Shown here in pieces: positions 1-12,060 of a DNA stretch of 64,000 bases. The position numbers were made by a program, and so were the translations under genes. The stretch's first letter is position 1; each line of letters begins with the position of its first letter. Source of the stretch: Heliocidaris erythrogramma (Eukaryota; Echinodermata; Echinoidea; Camarodonta; Echinometridae); contig CM046871.1 in the NCBI GenBank assembly GCA_025617745.1, positions 31,999,579 to 32,063,578 of the forward strand. Direction: 5' to 3'. The notes beneath the pieces are model-generated. The model was not told the DNA's origin. It saw only the letters and a list, made by a program, of their open reading frames with translations, and did not search any database.

Positions 1-1100
1 AATGGAAACATTGCTTGATGCGAACCTAGGGCAAAACTAACTAGATGGATTCTTGGCTATGAAAATGATGCCTCCACTCTCATCAGATCTGAATTTATGC
101 ATGAATGTTATATAACAGTCAATAAATATGGAAACCAATTAGGAAAACCTCAGAAATGGGAACATTCCTGTATTTCCCATTATCACAGATTTTTACAAAA
201 TAACACAAGATTGTCAAAGGTAAAAATTGTTCTTTCCTTTTCCCCCGAATCAGGACTGTCCCCGAAAATCAGGGCAATAAATTGGCAGGCTGGATGTTGT
301 ATTTTCATTAATTTTGCTTGTAGAATTTAATCAAATAGCTTTCAGTCTATGACATGATGTCAAATACTATTGCCCATGCAATGGCAATCTAAAATGACTG
401 CGGAGACTATAGCCCCCAAATCTAATAAGATCATTGCCACTCTAGTGTACACACATGTATTAAGTTAACTGAACTTCCGAACAGTTCTCACGATATTATA
501 AAAAGAGCTCTTTTTTCATATGACCTCTGTGACCTTTAAAATCATGAACGTAAAATTTTATCACATCATTGTCACTCAAGTAATAAAATTTAAAGTTTAA
601 AGGTGATCTGCTAAAGGTGCATACTACAAAATATCTCAAGATCACTTTCATGTATTATCTTTTGAGACCTTTGATTCCATGATCCAAAAATCTATTCAAA
701 TAATTGTCACTCCAGTATGTGACAGGTTTAAAGTAAATCGGTCCATATGATTTGTAATTGTTTGCTAGAACCAAAACGTGATGAACATACATATGGAGTA
801 CCCTAAACATAATGCCTTGGGCATCACCTCTGGTGAAGTTAAAGAATTCTACTTACATATCATGTGACTCCATTCTTGTCACCAAGGAAATCATACTTCT
901 TGAAGACTTGATTATACTGTGCACAATTGTTTCTTTGACGAGGGATGGTGGGCTGGGGAAATATTAACAACAAAAATGGATAATGCACAATACAGAACAG
1001 CTATGAGGATTCAGATTACAACATTAATTCATTTTTTTTTTAAAGTTCAATATTTTCAAAAATTACTACAATGACATGTAGTGCATGCTCTGGAGTTGAA
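1..1100. other. Noncoding AT-rich DNA
   Basis: No supported gene. Short open frames here have no recognisable motif and AT-rich composition like their surroundings. The stretch at about 480-760 has the 'GACCTTT...TCACTC' wording of an old dispersed repeat but I cannot define ends. Confidence 0.5.
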
Positions 1101-1209
1101 TATACCACATGTGCATCCATAGCTTAAAAATTTCTCAAGTGCACCGAGGCCGTAAATATATAATGCACGAGAGAAATTCTATATCTATGGATGCACATTT
1201 TATGGTATA
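1101..1209. repeat. Foldback (imperfect inverted repeat, about 45-50 nt arms)
   Basis: The left arm starts TATACCACATGTGCATCCAT at 1101. The right arm, read on the minus strand from about 1209, gives TATACCATAAAATGTGCATC, then CCATAG. Both arms also share AATTTCTC and TGCA blocks in the same order. The loop is about 15 nt. This is either a foldback MITE or a hairpin in a larger old repeat; no target duplication was resolved. Confidence 0.6.
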
Positions 1210-2225
1210 TTTGACGACAATAAGCATGTATGTGTTATATAAGATGGGAAACTGCTTGTGGGAGCTCACCAAATTATTTACATTGGAACATCCATCACAA
1301 TCTGGAAGTGCAAATTCATTGTTACGTCACAAAGGCAGTCCAAAATAATACGCAATACAGGCGTCGCATTATGCCATTGATACGCGCTGATCTAATTTGC
1401 AATGCAATGGTAAATTACTTCGGGCGCGGCGACTTGGTGTTATGGCATTTTGTACACATAATATAATATAAGCATGCAATATAACACTGCTGCTGCTTGC
1501 TGGTGTGGCTCGACCCAGGTCCCAGGCCAGGGTTTGCTTATCGAAAACGGAAAAGGGACAAAAAGGACTGCAAATCTAGAGTCTATGCCGATCTTTCGTC
1601 AATATTTTTACAAAATTCCAAAACTGTCTGAGTTCTTTTGTAACTTAATGTTCCCCTTTTCCATTTGTAATATCAGATTGCTGAAATCTTAGAGGAATTC
1701 TTTTAAGACATCAAGACTTCTTTATTTAGAGATCACTGTTCGCGAATTCACACACACGGAGTTACTGCAGTGTATCTCGGCCACAAGTCACTGCACTGCG
1801 CCGCGCTACATACTGCGGCGCGGCGCGGTGTTGAAAAGTCAGAAAAATTGTTGCCCCTTTTCGTCAATTGAGCCCAATAAGCCTGTTTTGACTCCTGACC
1901 CTACACTATAAAAATATATCTGTACAACTATGAAGTTAAAAAGTCAAGAGTAGGTTCACTTACCTTGGAAATTTGGGATTCCTCTAGCCCCACCGTTGCA
2001 GAGTCTCCTCCATGGCTAACTCAGTTTGTTCGCGCCAAGTATTTTTGCAAATTTCGAGCTGAACACTGATTGGTTGTTTTTAATCACGTGGTTAAAACTT
2101 TTTACACGATAGTTGTGGCACAACCATTTTTTCCACAACTTACGAGAGTTACACAACGTTGTTCAATGAAAACTACACAACTTCCTTTACACATCATATT
2201 TTTACACAAGGAATTTGCAGTGTAT
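1210..2225. other. Noncoding DNA
   Basis: No gene seen. A short GC-rich block of alternating GCGC (about 1797-1830) stands out from the AT-rich context. Confidence 0.45.
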
Positions 2226-2335
2226 ATTCTCTCCATCAATGTATATTCTTCTCTCTCGCTCTATCTTCTCCCTATTGCTCTTTCTTCTTCTCTCTCTTTC
2301 TCCCGGTCTCTCCCCTTGTCCCCTTCCTTCCACTT
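2226..2335. repeat. Polypyrimidine (CT-rich) tract
   Basis: About 110 nt are almost only C and T on the plus strand (TCTCTC, TCCC, CTTCC blocks). Open frames on both strands here (serine/leucine-rich or arginine/glutamate-rich) are products of this composition, not genes. Confidence 0.75.
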
Positions 2336-3058
2336 CGCTCATCGTCGACATAGTATGTCTATAGCTCTCATCTAGTACACACTTTCCTAAAACATTAAAA
2401 TATAAATACATTTACTATAAAAATCAATAAACAACCAATAGAAATGCCTTAGATGAAAATAAATATGTAAACAACGTCAGGATCGATGTCGGGAGTGTAA
2501 CCGAAGTGAATATGCACATAACGTAGCTGTAGCTTGTCGTCAAGATCGATCAGCTAGCTGAACGCTATGATATACAATTTGGAAAGTCACCTAACAAATA
2601 GTAATCTAGTACGTTAAATCAATTTTGCAGAGTTTTTGGTGCTTTTTTTTATTGCAGCAATGAATGTTTGGCATTGTTTGTGCTTGGTTGGGGCCCAGAA
2701 TTAGTGACATGGCACTCTGTAAAAACGGCACTTATGAATGTCTTATGAATGTAATTCAATTGTCAGCTCATTCTTTCCGACTCCGATGCTTATCCCATAC
2801 TCTTGAAATACAAAACTGACAAAAAGGGTTCAAGAAATGTTTTTAAACTATCCATGGTTTTTCTCGGGCATAAATCAGACTTGGAAAAGATATGAAATAT
2901 CAAGAAAAAATGAGACATCTTTTCACGTGTTATACCTATGGCCAACGTATTTTTCCGACTCTGTTTTTAACACAGCAATTTACGCCTCCAAAATTTACTA
3001 CGGAAGTAGGTGAGAATAATCTGTCTTCATACTATAAAAGTCTTTGGCTCAGTACGCT
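2336..3058. other. Noncoding DNA
   Basis: I see no gene, element end or repeat here that I can support. Confidence 0.4.
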
Positions 3059-3140
3059 GTAGCCAGCTGCAACTTCAAAAATCTCCGTCCGGCTGCAGCC
3101 AGCTGCAACTTCTAGCATCTCCGTCCGGCTGCAGCTGGCT
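3059..3140. repeat. 36-bp tandem duplication with PvuII-type CAGCTG cores
   Basis: Two 36-bp units (3059-3094 and 3095-3130) begin G(T/C)AGCCAGCTGCAACTTC and end ATCTCCGTCCGGCT. A partial third start follows, and a related CCGTCCGGCTTCAGCTGGCT block lies at about 3262. Confidence 0.7.
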
Positions 3141-3299
3141 GAGCAACTATAGGAGTACAGGCGGCAGGCTGGGGGGAGGACGGGCCAATTAAGATTCTTG
3201 GTTCAACTTCAGAGCCCAAGCTGGCCTCAGCTGGCTGGGCTAATTAATGCAAAGTAATTGCCCCGTCCGGCTTCAGCTGGCTTTGCAGCCCCAGTCAGC

Positions 3300-4660
3300 C
3301 TTCGTGTGATATGCTGATTTATGATGCCTCGCCTTACTGAGCAGGCTAAGCTGACACCCCCGGGCCCATTCTCGCATATTTTCATTAAAGTGAATATTAT
3401 AAAATACAACTCACCAGATCTGGAAATGATATAGGAGAGAAAAAGAAGAACTTCGACAAACATTAAAATCATAATGTCATTATTGATAATGTCATTCGAA
3501 GAAGTGTTTTTTTACAATTTCTTGAATAAACGTGCAGTATGATCATGAAGGCATGCAAACAGTGCTGAAAGAGCAACACGTTTCTGTTGACTGAACGAAC
3601 ATGTGCAAATCATGGTTGATGTACTGCGAATAACTTGGAAGTGAAAGCAAACAGTTTCACAAACTTTATCGAGCCATAGCTTTTGATTCATAATGTTCAT
3701 GTTGTAATTCGTCAAACAATGGGGGCGCTTTTCTTTTCGGATATACTGACAAAGTCCCAAAGTGATCGACGTGTATTACCGCAAGACTGTTTCGCCTTCT
3801 CATGGTCGTCATATGCACCATAATATAATTATTCGAAGTAATTGTTCATTTATTTTACTTCCTGATTTCTTTGTCCATCACTGTAAACCAAAAAAAAATT
3901 ACTTAATAAAATTGAGGAAAACACATGCCTTAAGGTTTTAAAGTATTTGTAACGGGGAATTTTAAGGAGAATTTACTTATTTTGCTTTATAATGAATTTG
4001 TACTGAGTTAAACTGAGTTACATTAACGTAAATAATTTAAGTATTGTAATCAAGATAGATAACAATAAAAAAATAATATGATTAAACACAAAAGTCAATT
4101 TGGTACCCATCTATCATTCACCAACTCTAATTCAATTTCAATATAGGATTTAACGAACTATCTACCACCATCACCAACACACACTGTTATATACGCTTTA
4201 ATTTGACACATCCTGAAAGGGCTCCGAATTTTATATAACTTGATCCCAGCATCCTAAAAAGAAAATTGGTCAACAATTTCCCTGAAAAATCAAGTTTTTA
4301 TTTGTTTTGAATTGAGTGAAATTTGAAAATTGTCTTATCTTCTTATCTTTGCTTAAATGACCCCCAGACCCCCTACCAGTCATTACTATTCCATGCATCA
4401 TTGCCATTAAGAGGGACAAAAATAAAACCATTTTGTTTCGACATTCAAAACCCAGTAATTCATGAGGCATGTAGAAAGGAAAGACAAGAAAATAGCTGGC
4501 ATTGTTTTTACAATAAAAACTACTTGTATTATGTACCAGCATTTTTGTTTTTATTTATTCATTTTTGGATTATATATTTCTTACAAATCTTAATTAAAAA
4601 TCCTTTGAATTAATTTATTTTAAACGTTATCAGACCTATATACATAATGAGATTAATATA
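3300..4660. other. Noncoding AT-rich DNA
   Basis: No gene recognised. Small open frames on both strands lack motifs. Confidence 0.4.
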
Positions 4661-4663
4661 GCA

Positions 4664-5329
4664 TATATGTGACCCGACGCCTCAAAACCTACAATAAGTG
4701 GCCAAAATTATTGTTTTTGTTTTATACATTTTCTGAAAGTAGGGATTCTCAGCTTTCCAATGGTATATCGCTTGCCTAGTTTACTCAATGATAAAACCTT
4801 TAAATATCACATTTAGAATCAGTATGTAACCAGCAATCAATAACTCCTATTCAGAGAAAATGGCCATTTAAGTTCGGAACAAAAGAGTGCTAAACCTTCG
4901 CTCTCCGTGTGCGCCCAAGTAAAACTTGGTATTCAAATGGCCATAGCAACCTGTATGAAGGGATTATCAGATTAGGCTGAATTTTGGCAAGCTGCTTTAG
5001 AAGGACCTATTGATTACTCACTCCAAAAATCAATGTAATGCCTTGAGAGGTAAAGTAGTAATTTGGCATTAAATGAAAGTATTACAAAAGCTCTCCAAAC
5101 ATTCATTAGCTCGACATGTGAAACTAAAAGGAGTCATTTTAAAATGCCCAAAAACATTTCGAATTACGACTCACAAACTTGAGACATGATAGAATGATAA
5201 TGAACCTACCCGTTTCTATAAAAAAAAAACAGAAAATCGACTGATCCGAGCAAATTTACTATTTTGGGCTGTTTTCTACGTTGTGGCCCGTGCGACTTAT
5301 TGTAGGTTTTGAGGCGGCGGATCACATAT
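4664..5329. mobile_element. MITE-like element with about 35-bp terminal inverted repeats
   Basis: The left end reads ATATGTGACCCGACGCCTCA then AAACCTACAATAAGT. The right end, read inward on the minus strand, is ATATGTGATCCGCCGCCTCA then the same AAACCTACAATAAGT, so the inverted repeats differ by only a few bases. There is no coding capacity. Length and TIR structure fit a non-autonomous DNA transposon. The superfamily is not assigned because the target duplication is unclear. Confidence 0.7.
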
Positions 5330-5340
5330 TTAGTGCGCTA

Positions 5341-5380
<40 letters not shown>

Positions 5381-5405
5381 CATGTATATATATATATACA
5401 TGTAT
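5341..5405. repeat. (AT)n microsatellite
   Basis: A run of alternating AT of about 40 nt is followed by ATGTATATATATA segments. It directly abuts the MITE right end. Confidence 0.9.
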
Positions 5406-5569
5406 AGTACCAATTGTAATAGGCTGGAAAGTGACCAACGAAATATAAAATACATTTTTCGTAATAATACAAAATACAAAGCAAAATTTTTATAGAACAT
5501 TACATTTGAAGCTAAGATAGATCAAACAATGAATAATACCTTTCCTGAAAAGAAAAGTAGAATAATTAC

Positions 5570-5742
5570 GTATGGAACTTAATGTATATTCTGTGGAAAT
5601 GGAGAGGTCCACTGAAAAAGGGGGGTAGGGACAAAAAAATTTCGCCAAACCTTCAAAAATCGCTCAGTAAGAGGTTATGGGGGTTCAGTTTCCCTCCATA
5701 ATTCCCTGACAAGCAAAAAAAAAAAAAGGTCTTCACTCTAAA

Positions 5743-5773
<31 letters not shown>

Positions 5774-5885
5774 TTGGCACAATCGATAAAATGGCGGATT
5801 GTCTATGGTAAAATTTCATACTTCTCTTCCAAAGGGGGGGGGGGGCACGGGTCGGCTGTGCCCCCCCCCCCCCCCTGGAACCGCC
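5570..5885. repeat. Poly-G / poly-C repeat, probable end of an unclassified repeat
   Basis: There is a G run of about 30 nt at 5743-5772, then G12 at about 5837 and C14 at about 5864, the last two forming the arms of a short GGGGCACGG...CTGTGCCCC hairpin. The sequence then reads CCCTGGAACCGCCACTGG and joins LINE sequence directly. The junction suggests this repeat inserted into, or truncated, the LINE at about 5890. The 91-aa open frame across it is a homopolymer artefact. Confidence 0.6.
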
Positions 5886-5889
5886 ACTG

Positions 5890-6700
5890 GTTTAATATGT
5901 TATATTCCAAAAATAGAGGATTGGTATGTGAGCGTGTGGGGGCATTACATAATTATAATACAAATTTTCTAACAATGCTTGATGTGTATTGCCCGAAACC
6001 AAAAGACCGTAATTCAGATATGGTAAGATCAACGATGAAGAAGTCATAAATAATGATAACCGTGGTAAGCGTAACTTTGGTCTGTTAATTATACCAATAT
6101 TGCGAGAAATAGTTCTTGCAAATTAATATTATCAACGTGCAATTTCCAAGAAAGTTTATTATCAACTATTACATCCAGGAATTTTGTATATTAAATACAC
6201 CTGTTTCAGAGGGGTATAATCAAAAACAATATCAGTGGACAATGCGTCTAAGGAGTTATTAAATAGCTTGTAATTCGTTTTCAGAAGATTAAGTGACAAT
6301 TCATTTGCTCTTATTCACTGTAATATATTCGATTACTCAGTATTCATTCTATCAGCTACAACATTTGGATTTTTGTGTGACAACAATAAATTGGTATCAT
6401 TTGCAAATAGAATAAACGACAAGGAGTTAGATGAATTATGAAAATCTTTTTATGTAAAGAATAAATAGTAGTGGACCTAACGGACTTCCTTGTGGGACAC
6501 CACAATTAATATTGCGTAATTCAGATGTTTGCTCATTTAAGAATACATATTGCTTTCTGTAAGACAGGTAGCTCATGAACCACTCCTAGGCCTTTCCACG
6601 TAGACCATAATGAGAAAGTTTGTGAAGTAAAATTTCATGGTTAGAGCCTAAAATGTTTGGGGGAATATTTTTAGCAAGATTGTCACCTATTAAATGAAAG
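5890..6700 (-). pseudogene. Decayed LINE reverse transcriptase (relic 1)
   Basis: On the minus strand, frames broken by several frameshifts and stops spell canonical non-LTR reverse transcriptase blocks in order. These are [48 protein letters not shown] (about 6440-6520), a degraded active-site box read as FANDTN in place of FADDT, a KTNYKLFNNS linker, WKLHVDN (about 6140), and the C-terminal LPYLNYGLLVSGNT block. The order gives transcription on the minus strand. The 3' end is lost at about 5890. The wording resembles the Jockey/CR1 group, but I do not assign a clade. The element is certainly non-functional. Confidence 0.85.
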
Positions 6701-7724
6701 TAAGTATACATAATGTGTGCTATATCTTTGGGGTCTTCGACTATCTCCTTGTCAAACTATATTTGAATTAGTTCGGATGTATTATTAATCAAGTCCATTG
6801 CCTTTTTTTTTCTTTTTTGGGTTTATTGTCATAAAATCATTAAACATGTAGCTAAAAGCTGACATTGTTCAATTTACAAGATAATTAATGCAGATATAAA
6901 TACAATTGGTATACATTAAACTATCAATTAAAATACGTAAACATATAATCCCGACAACGTTCTTTTTCTACGTTGTTATGAATTTCAGGGGTTAATGATT
7001 TAACAGGAACAGAGCGAAATGTGGGTATAATCTATTACATTCTAGAGAAGTAGATGATTCGTAAGTTTTCTTTTCTTTTATTTAACAGATTTGCATAATT
7101 AACGAAAGCAATGAGTTGTCAGTCTAAAATCCTTAAAAAACGACACAATTCCTCGGTTAAAATTCAGTAATACAGAGAACTCCAAAATTATACGTACCAA
7201 AGTTTATATCTATATATATTGAAACAAATAAGATTACTATAAATACTTAAAATCATGAAATTAGCTAACTTACAAACCTAGGTATACTAACTGATGATTT
7301 ATAAGTAGTGAGATTTGTGACAGATGGTCTTTGAAGACTTCACTGCATATTGTTACGATAACATCATGGATTATTTTAGCAGAAAAAAAGAAACAGAAAT
7401 TAAGAGAGATGACTCAGCGACGGCGGAACGTCTGGCTCGGACAACGGAAGTGGAGGAGTACCTTCTTTCGCCAAACAAAAGGTGCATCCACACCTCCACC
7501 GCTCGAGCCAACGATTCGCCGCCCCAGAAATCTCTTAAAATTTAGTAACAAGATTTGTTAAATTTATAAAGACAGGGGATTAAGGTAGGTACACTACATA
7601 CAGAGATTTCCTATGACATCCAAATAAAGAAAAATTAATGGAGCATTGATAAAATAATGAAAGCAATGATACTACAGCAAAAGCCATTGTCTGTAGTTAA
7701 TGTTACTCTAATAAGTTCAAAGAT
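6701..7724. other. Noncoding DNA
   Basis: No gene recognised. Two overlapping open frames at 7324-7561 (73 and 76 aa, plus strand) have no motif and were not called. Confidence 0.4.
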
Positions 7725-9182
7725 TCATTGAGAAATAAGTAGTGACAGCAGCGGGTATTGTCGAGGAGTGATACCGGGTCGTTCTACACAGGGGGTGTTA
7801 AGCAGATGTGAAGAGCGTAGGCGACGAGAGGATGTGTCACTACGTAAGGGAGGGAGGAGATCACGGTGCCGCAGAGAGGTCAACAGACTACGAGCAAGTG
7901 ATCGGAGCAACTGATCATGCCGCTCGGACATGCGGCAGATTGAAAGTTGCTCAAGAGCATGGTCATATGAAATACTCGTCTCTCAAAATGATGCGACAGA
8001 CACGCTTTTGAACTTTCTCAATCCCTTGAGGATAGTATCCATAAGTCTCACTAAGTAGTGGGTTTTCGAGCTTCCTCTAATGTCTCCAAACTAGCGCTTG
8101 TCAAGGCGGGGTGTCAGATCTCTGATCAGATACTACGAAATGAAACCTTCAAACACACGCGAAAATATCGGAGTAATTGAATTGGGTCTCAAATCAGAAC
8201 AAAGATATTGAAGTGTTGCATTCCTGGGGTGGCCTCCTTGCAGGTAAGAAGGTCTGGCAGGAAGAAGTATCTAAAGCGGGTCGTTCAGAGCAAATATTTG
8301 CGAATAAGTCGTTGTTGTAATCTGTCTGTTCGATCTGGCTCTTGCCGGAGACATCCGGAAAATTGTGAGAAGTCCGTTTACTCAGGAGAGCGTAGGTGGC
8401 GATGCCAAAAAAGTGGTGGGTTTTGGGTCCTTCGTTGCTGCGATCTTTGAGCGATAAAACGTACAGTTAAGTTTCATGATTTCAAGCTGAATCTGACTTT
8501 TAAGTATTTTGAACGTAGCCGCATTATCCATCTCAAAGGCACGTTGTTTCTTCTTGATGTCAGCTTTTAACTTGTCATTGATCCAAGGCCTATCGTTTGC
8601 TGAACGTTTACGAACAACTAGAGGGAAATGTAGACGATAAGCCTGATCTAGGACATTCTGGAGAGACTGAACCATGTCATCTGGAGACTCCATGTCATTA
8701 AATTACCTGAAATCGTAAGACGTGATCCAACGACCAAAGGATCTTATGCATGAGTCACGCATAGGACGATAACTACGCCTGGTCGTAAGTATAGGATGGG
8801 AAGATTCTTGAATCAACAGAACTGTTGAGTGGTCTGAACCTCCAATGGGTGCCGTTATGAGAGGTTGCTTATATAAATCTCCGTTGTCAGTGAAGATCAT
8901 ATGATGCCGCACAAACGGGTCTGTATCAAGATTGTGCAAGTCTCTACGAATGACTATACCAGCGTCCAAGAAAGAATTGCGAATATTTTCATTCATGTAT
9001 ATGCCATGGTCAATGATCTCATCCTTCATTGGTGTGCTTGGTGGTGCATAAGCAACAGAGATAAAGACGTTTATAGAGTTGCGAACATAGTTTGTTTTAA
9101 CCAAGAGGATTTCAAGATGCTGAGGTGTAAGTTCTGTACCGAAAGGAGTTGAATGGAGATCACTTCTAGCGTAGAGAGCTAT
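7725..9182 (-). pseudogene. LINE relic 2: endonuclease, linker and reverse-transcriptase ends, core deleted
   Basis: Read on the minus strand from 9182 the order is: the C-terminal half of an APE-like endonuclease (ALYARSDLHS, then VAYAPPSTPMKD and GGSDHSTVLL with the SDH motif, 8703-9180); a linker with RPWINDKLKADIKKKQRAF and LEIMKLNCTFYRSKIAATKD (8382-8693); the start of the RT (RPNSITPIFSRVFEGF, then a degraded QFG..RGSS.THYLV block, about 8030-8190); and then directly the far C-terminal block QKRVCRIILRDEYF and SERHDQLLRSLARSLL (7725-8020). The active-site part of RT is missing through an internal deletion at about 8030. The N-terminal half of the endonuclease is cut off at 9182 by the Tc1 element. 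Wording fits the CR1/L2 group. Confidence 0.85.
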
Positions 9183-10868
9183 AACCCCTCAAAAAAAGTT
9201 CTGCAATTCAAGTTTAAGCATTTATATCTCTCTAGTAACTGTATGATCATCATCAAGTTTGATATCATTGTAAAGCGTGTTTATTCACCTTCACAATGAA
9301 ACCACATTTGTATTGATTATGTAATCACGGAATGTGCAGTGCACCTAAATATAGGGCAAAGGGCAAAGTGAAAAGTTGCAGAATGCATTGTTATTGTTCA
9401 CACTGAGTTCTTAACTGGAATGAAAGGTTTTGTTTCGTTGTTCCTTTTGGTTTTTTTTAAATTTTGTATTAGGTGTGCATGTTTCTGCTGTAATCCCTTG
9501 TTTGGTAGACAAATATTGTTTTCAGTGATTTTGAAGTGGAATTATTCTTTTGTTTTAAGATGGAATGTGTTTTAATCAGCAACTGATTGTGATAACATTA
9601 ATGTTGTGTTTTGGTTTCATGCAGAATATTGCAAGTTTCCACATAAGCAGTACACAACTGCGGTGGGGAAAAAGTCTCCCCTCAGCAAATTATCTCATTT
9701 TTTAAGCCATGTAACCCTATCACAGAAACATAATGGCCCCCTCACACCAGACCGAATGTAGGCGGACGAAGGGTGACGAATGGGAAAATTGCACGAAATG
9801 CACGCGAATTCAACGAATTCAAATAAAATTTCCGTCAAATCATGCGATCAGTAACTATTGTCAAATTTTATCAACGAACGGTAAGCGAAGGATAAATATG
9901 ACATGCGAAGGATATCGATTTTTCGGTTCACCTCTTTGAGTAAATTGCAGGCGAAGGCGAGCGAAGGGTTGATATAACCCAATAAGACGAACGAACAGTG
10001 AGCAATGGTTTGATATGGCGTGCGATTAGAAACGAAGACGAGGGAATAGATCGGGCGTTCTTGTACGTTACGGCCAGAGAAGTCATCCACGCAACATGCC
10101 TACAGTGAAAGGAAGAGGCAAAGGCAGAGGGAAGGCACGAAAGACTGCATCTACCGGGAGTAAATCCACAACCTCGGGATGCTCACAACCACAGTCTGAA
10201 GTGCCGCCTCCTGAGGCGGGCTGCATCTTCCATTTGACTGAAGAAACTGAAACTTTGGGGTGAAATGTTTATATATGAGTAGCGTGGCGAGTGGCAGGTC
10301 ACAGTGAGCAGCTCAGGCGCCAAATTATTCGTCTGGTCATTCGCTTGCATTCGCAATCCATAGATTGTCTTAGTATCTCTTAAGGCCCGGTCCCACTGGG
10401 GGGAAGTTGAATTACGCATGAATTGCGAATACAAATTTCGGTCATTCGTTGTCATCCGCATTAAATTTGGCAAAAAAAAATAAAAATCCGCTTTAAAATT
10501 GCGGATACATAAAAGATGTACAGCGAAAAAATTACGATTAAAAGTGGAAATATCACGAATAAAAACGAATTACCTTGCGAATGCTATTTTACGAGGGATA
10601 TTGCTTGTAAAATTGTGGAATGTATTGCAGACATTGCGAAAATGTAACGAAAGTAATGCGGAAGTATAACACATGTATTGCGGACAAAAATAGGATGCTA
10701 AACGATTATTGCGGAAGTATTACGTATGCATAGAGAATGCAATGCGCACGTGGTGCGGAAACAACGGTCGCATTGCGAATGTGATACATTTGAATCGAGA
10801 CCATATAAAAGAGGAGCACTCCACTCTGCAGCGTCATTATTTTTATCAACATTGTAGAAAGTAGCAAC

Positions 10869-11159
10869 ATGTCAACAAGAGCCAAATCAAGAGGAAAGAA
10901 GAAACAAAAGACAAGCAAAGTTGGAGAGAGGGCTCCGTCACCAGTACCACCTCCTCCACAATCCCCAAGGTCACCGAGTCCACCTCCAGAAGACCTCCCT
11001 GGCGCCGATGAGGTCCCTGGTCCAAGTCAGCCTAGAGATGACAAAGCTGAAAAGAAGAAAGAGAAGAGGCCACGAAAGAGCTTCACCCTCAAACCCGACC
11101 AAGAAGATAATGCCTTCGAATGGTTAGCATACATTGAGTATGCATTGCGTATGCATTGA
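10869..11159 (+). pseudogene. MADF/Myb-like Harbinger accessory protein, N-terminal fragment
   Basis: This 96-codon frame starts MSTRAKSRGKKKQKT, runs through a Pro/Ser-rich low-complexity linker and a Lys-rich stretch, and reaches RKSFTLKPDQEDNAFEWL at residues 69-86. That last block looks like the first helix of the MADF (Myb/SANT-like) DNA-binding domain in the second protein of PIF/Harbinger elements ('...F..eqE..l.eWl'). The frame then runs into a minisatellite and stops, so most of the domain is absent. An upstream TATAAAAG (about 10803) could be a relic promoter. Identification rests on one short block and could be wrong. Confidence 0.45.
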
Positions 11160-11206
11160 GTATGCATTGTATACATTGAGTATGCATTGCGTATGCATTG
11201 CGCATA
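11128..11206. repeat. Short minisatellite (TATGCATTG words)
   Basis: Five or six tandem variants of (G)(A/C)GTATGCATTG. They end the MADF-like frame and generate overlapping open frames of Cys/Met/His-rich low-complexity peptides on the minus strand. Confidence 0.8.
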
Positions 11207-11226
11207 TAAACCGGATGATTTCCGCT

Positions 11227-11257
11227 CCAGGAGTTTTGGGCAGCCCAAAACTCCTGG
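11227..11257. repeat. Perfect 14-bp hairpin
   Basis: CCAGGAGTTTTGGG (11227-11240), loop CAG, then CCCAAAACTCCTGG (11244-11257). The stem continues imperfectly outward through TTTCCG and CGGAAA. Confidence 0.9.
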
Positions 11258-12060
11258 GAACGGAAAAATGTGCCTTTGCGGATGATTACGGACATGTGCG
11301 GCATACTTTACGAATATTGCGGATGTTTAGCGTCTGTAATCAAATTTTATCCGCAATTTATGCGCAATCCATCCTAAATGTCACTGGGACCGGGCCTTGT
11401 CTTCGTGCCTTGTCTTCGGGCCTTGTCTTCGTGTATGTATCGCTATTAAAATTTAGTATTGGTTTCTCTTCGCATAGAAGATGGCAAGCGAAAATCCGTT
11501 TGTCATAGTATCTTCGTTTCCATGCGCAACTCATATTTTGTCATCGTGTTGCTTCGTTAAGGGTTCTTTCGAGATCGGTCCACTTTGGCAAAAGCGCGAT
11601 GGAGGACTATGCGCGACAATAACACACGAACGATAAACGAACGATTACCGCAGACTAAATAAGAGATGCGAATTCACAGATGACCAACGATTTTTCAATT
11701 CCTCGGGAAATTTTAAAGATTTTTAAACAAATTTCCGCGCCAATTTGAATAATCGAAGCTGTAAGTTCAGAAGGTGTACGAACCCAAACACGAAGGGTAA
11801 ATATGATTTACTATCAGTTACCATTGAAAACGATTGTTAAAACAATTCCTTCCGCCAGCCATCGCAAGGCATATTTCAGGCAATTCGGTTAGGTGTGAGG
11901 GGGCTTTAAGCAACACAAACTCTCCTCTTCTCTTGGATTGCTTTTCACTTCAACAAACACATTCCCCTTTCTTGATGTGAACTCATGTTCTTTAACTCTC
12001 TCTCCCCTCTCTAACGAAACAAAAACAAACACAAATACACAAATTTGCAATAGCAAAGGA

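Larger units (their letters stand above)
10384..11396. mobile_element. Inner TIR element nested in the Harbinger-like element
   Basis: The ends GGCCCGGTCCCACTGG (10384) and, inward on the minus strand, GGCCCGGTCCCAGTG (from 11396) form a TIR. Subterminal regions on both sides carry related ATTGCG(A/G)ATA words. About 1.0 kb long, it contains a short ORF resembling the accessory MADF protein of Harbinger transposons, a minisatellite and a strong hairpin. No clear target duplication was found; direct repeats of TTGTCTTCG at the right flank confuse it. Confidence 0.6.
9734..11906. mobile_element. PIF/Harbinger-like element with TAA target duplication
   Basis: The left end is TGGCCCCCTCACACCAGACC then GAAT. 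The right end inward is AAGCCCCCTCACACCTAACC then GAAT. Both are flanked by TAA (9731-9733 and 11907-11909). A 3-bp TWA duplication and GC-rich termini are typical of PIF/Harbinger. Internal sequence is full of short GCGAAGG/GACGAA words and has no long ORF of its own; it is interrupted by a second TIR element at 10384-11396. Without that insertion it is about 1.16 kb, so it is non-autonomous. Confidence 0.65.

Noticed and set aside
7324..7561. Overlapping 73- and 76-aa frames
   Set aside because: Two overlapping frames of equal length, no recognisable family; likely chance.
10381..11400. 3-bp target duplication for the inner TIR element
   Set aside because: Left flank CTTAA and right flank TTGTC do not match convincingly.
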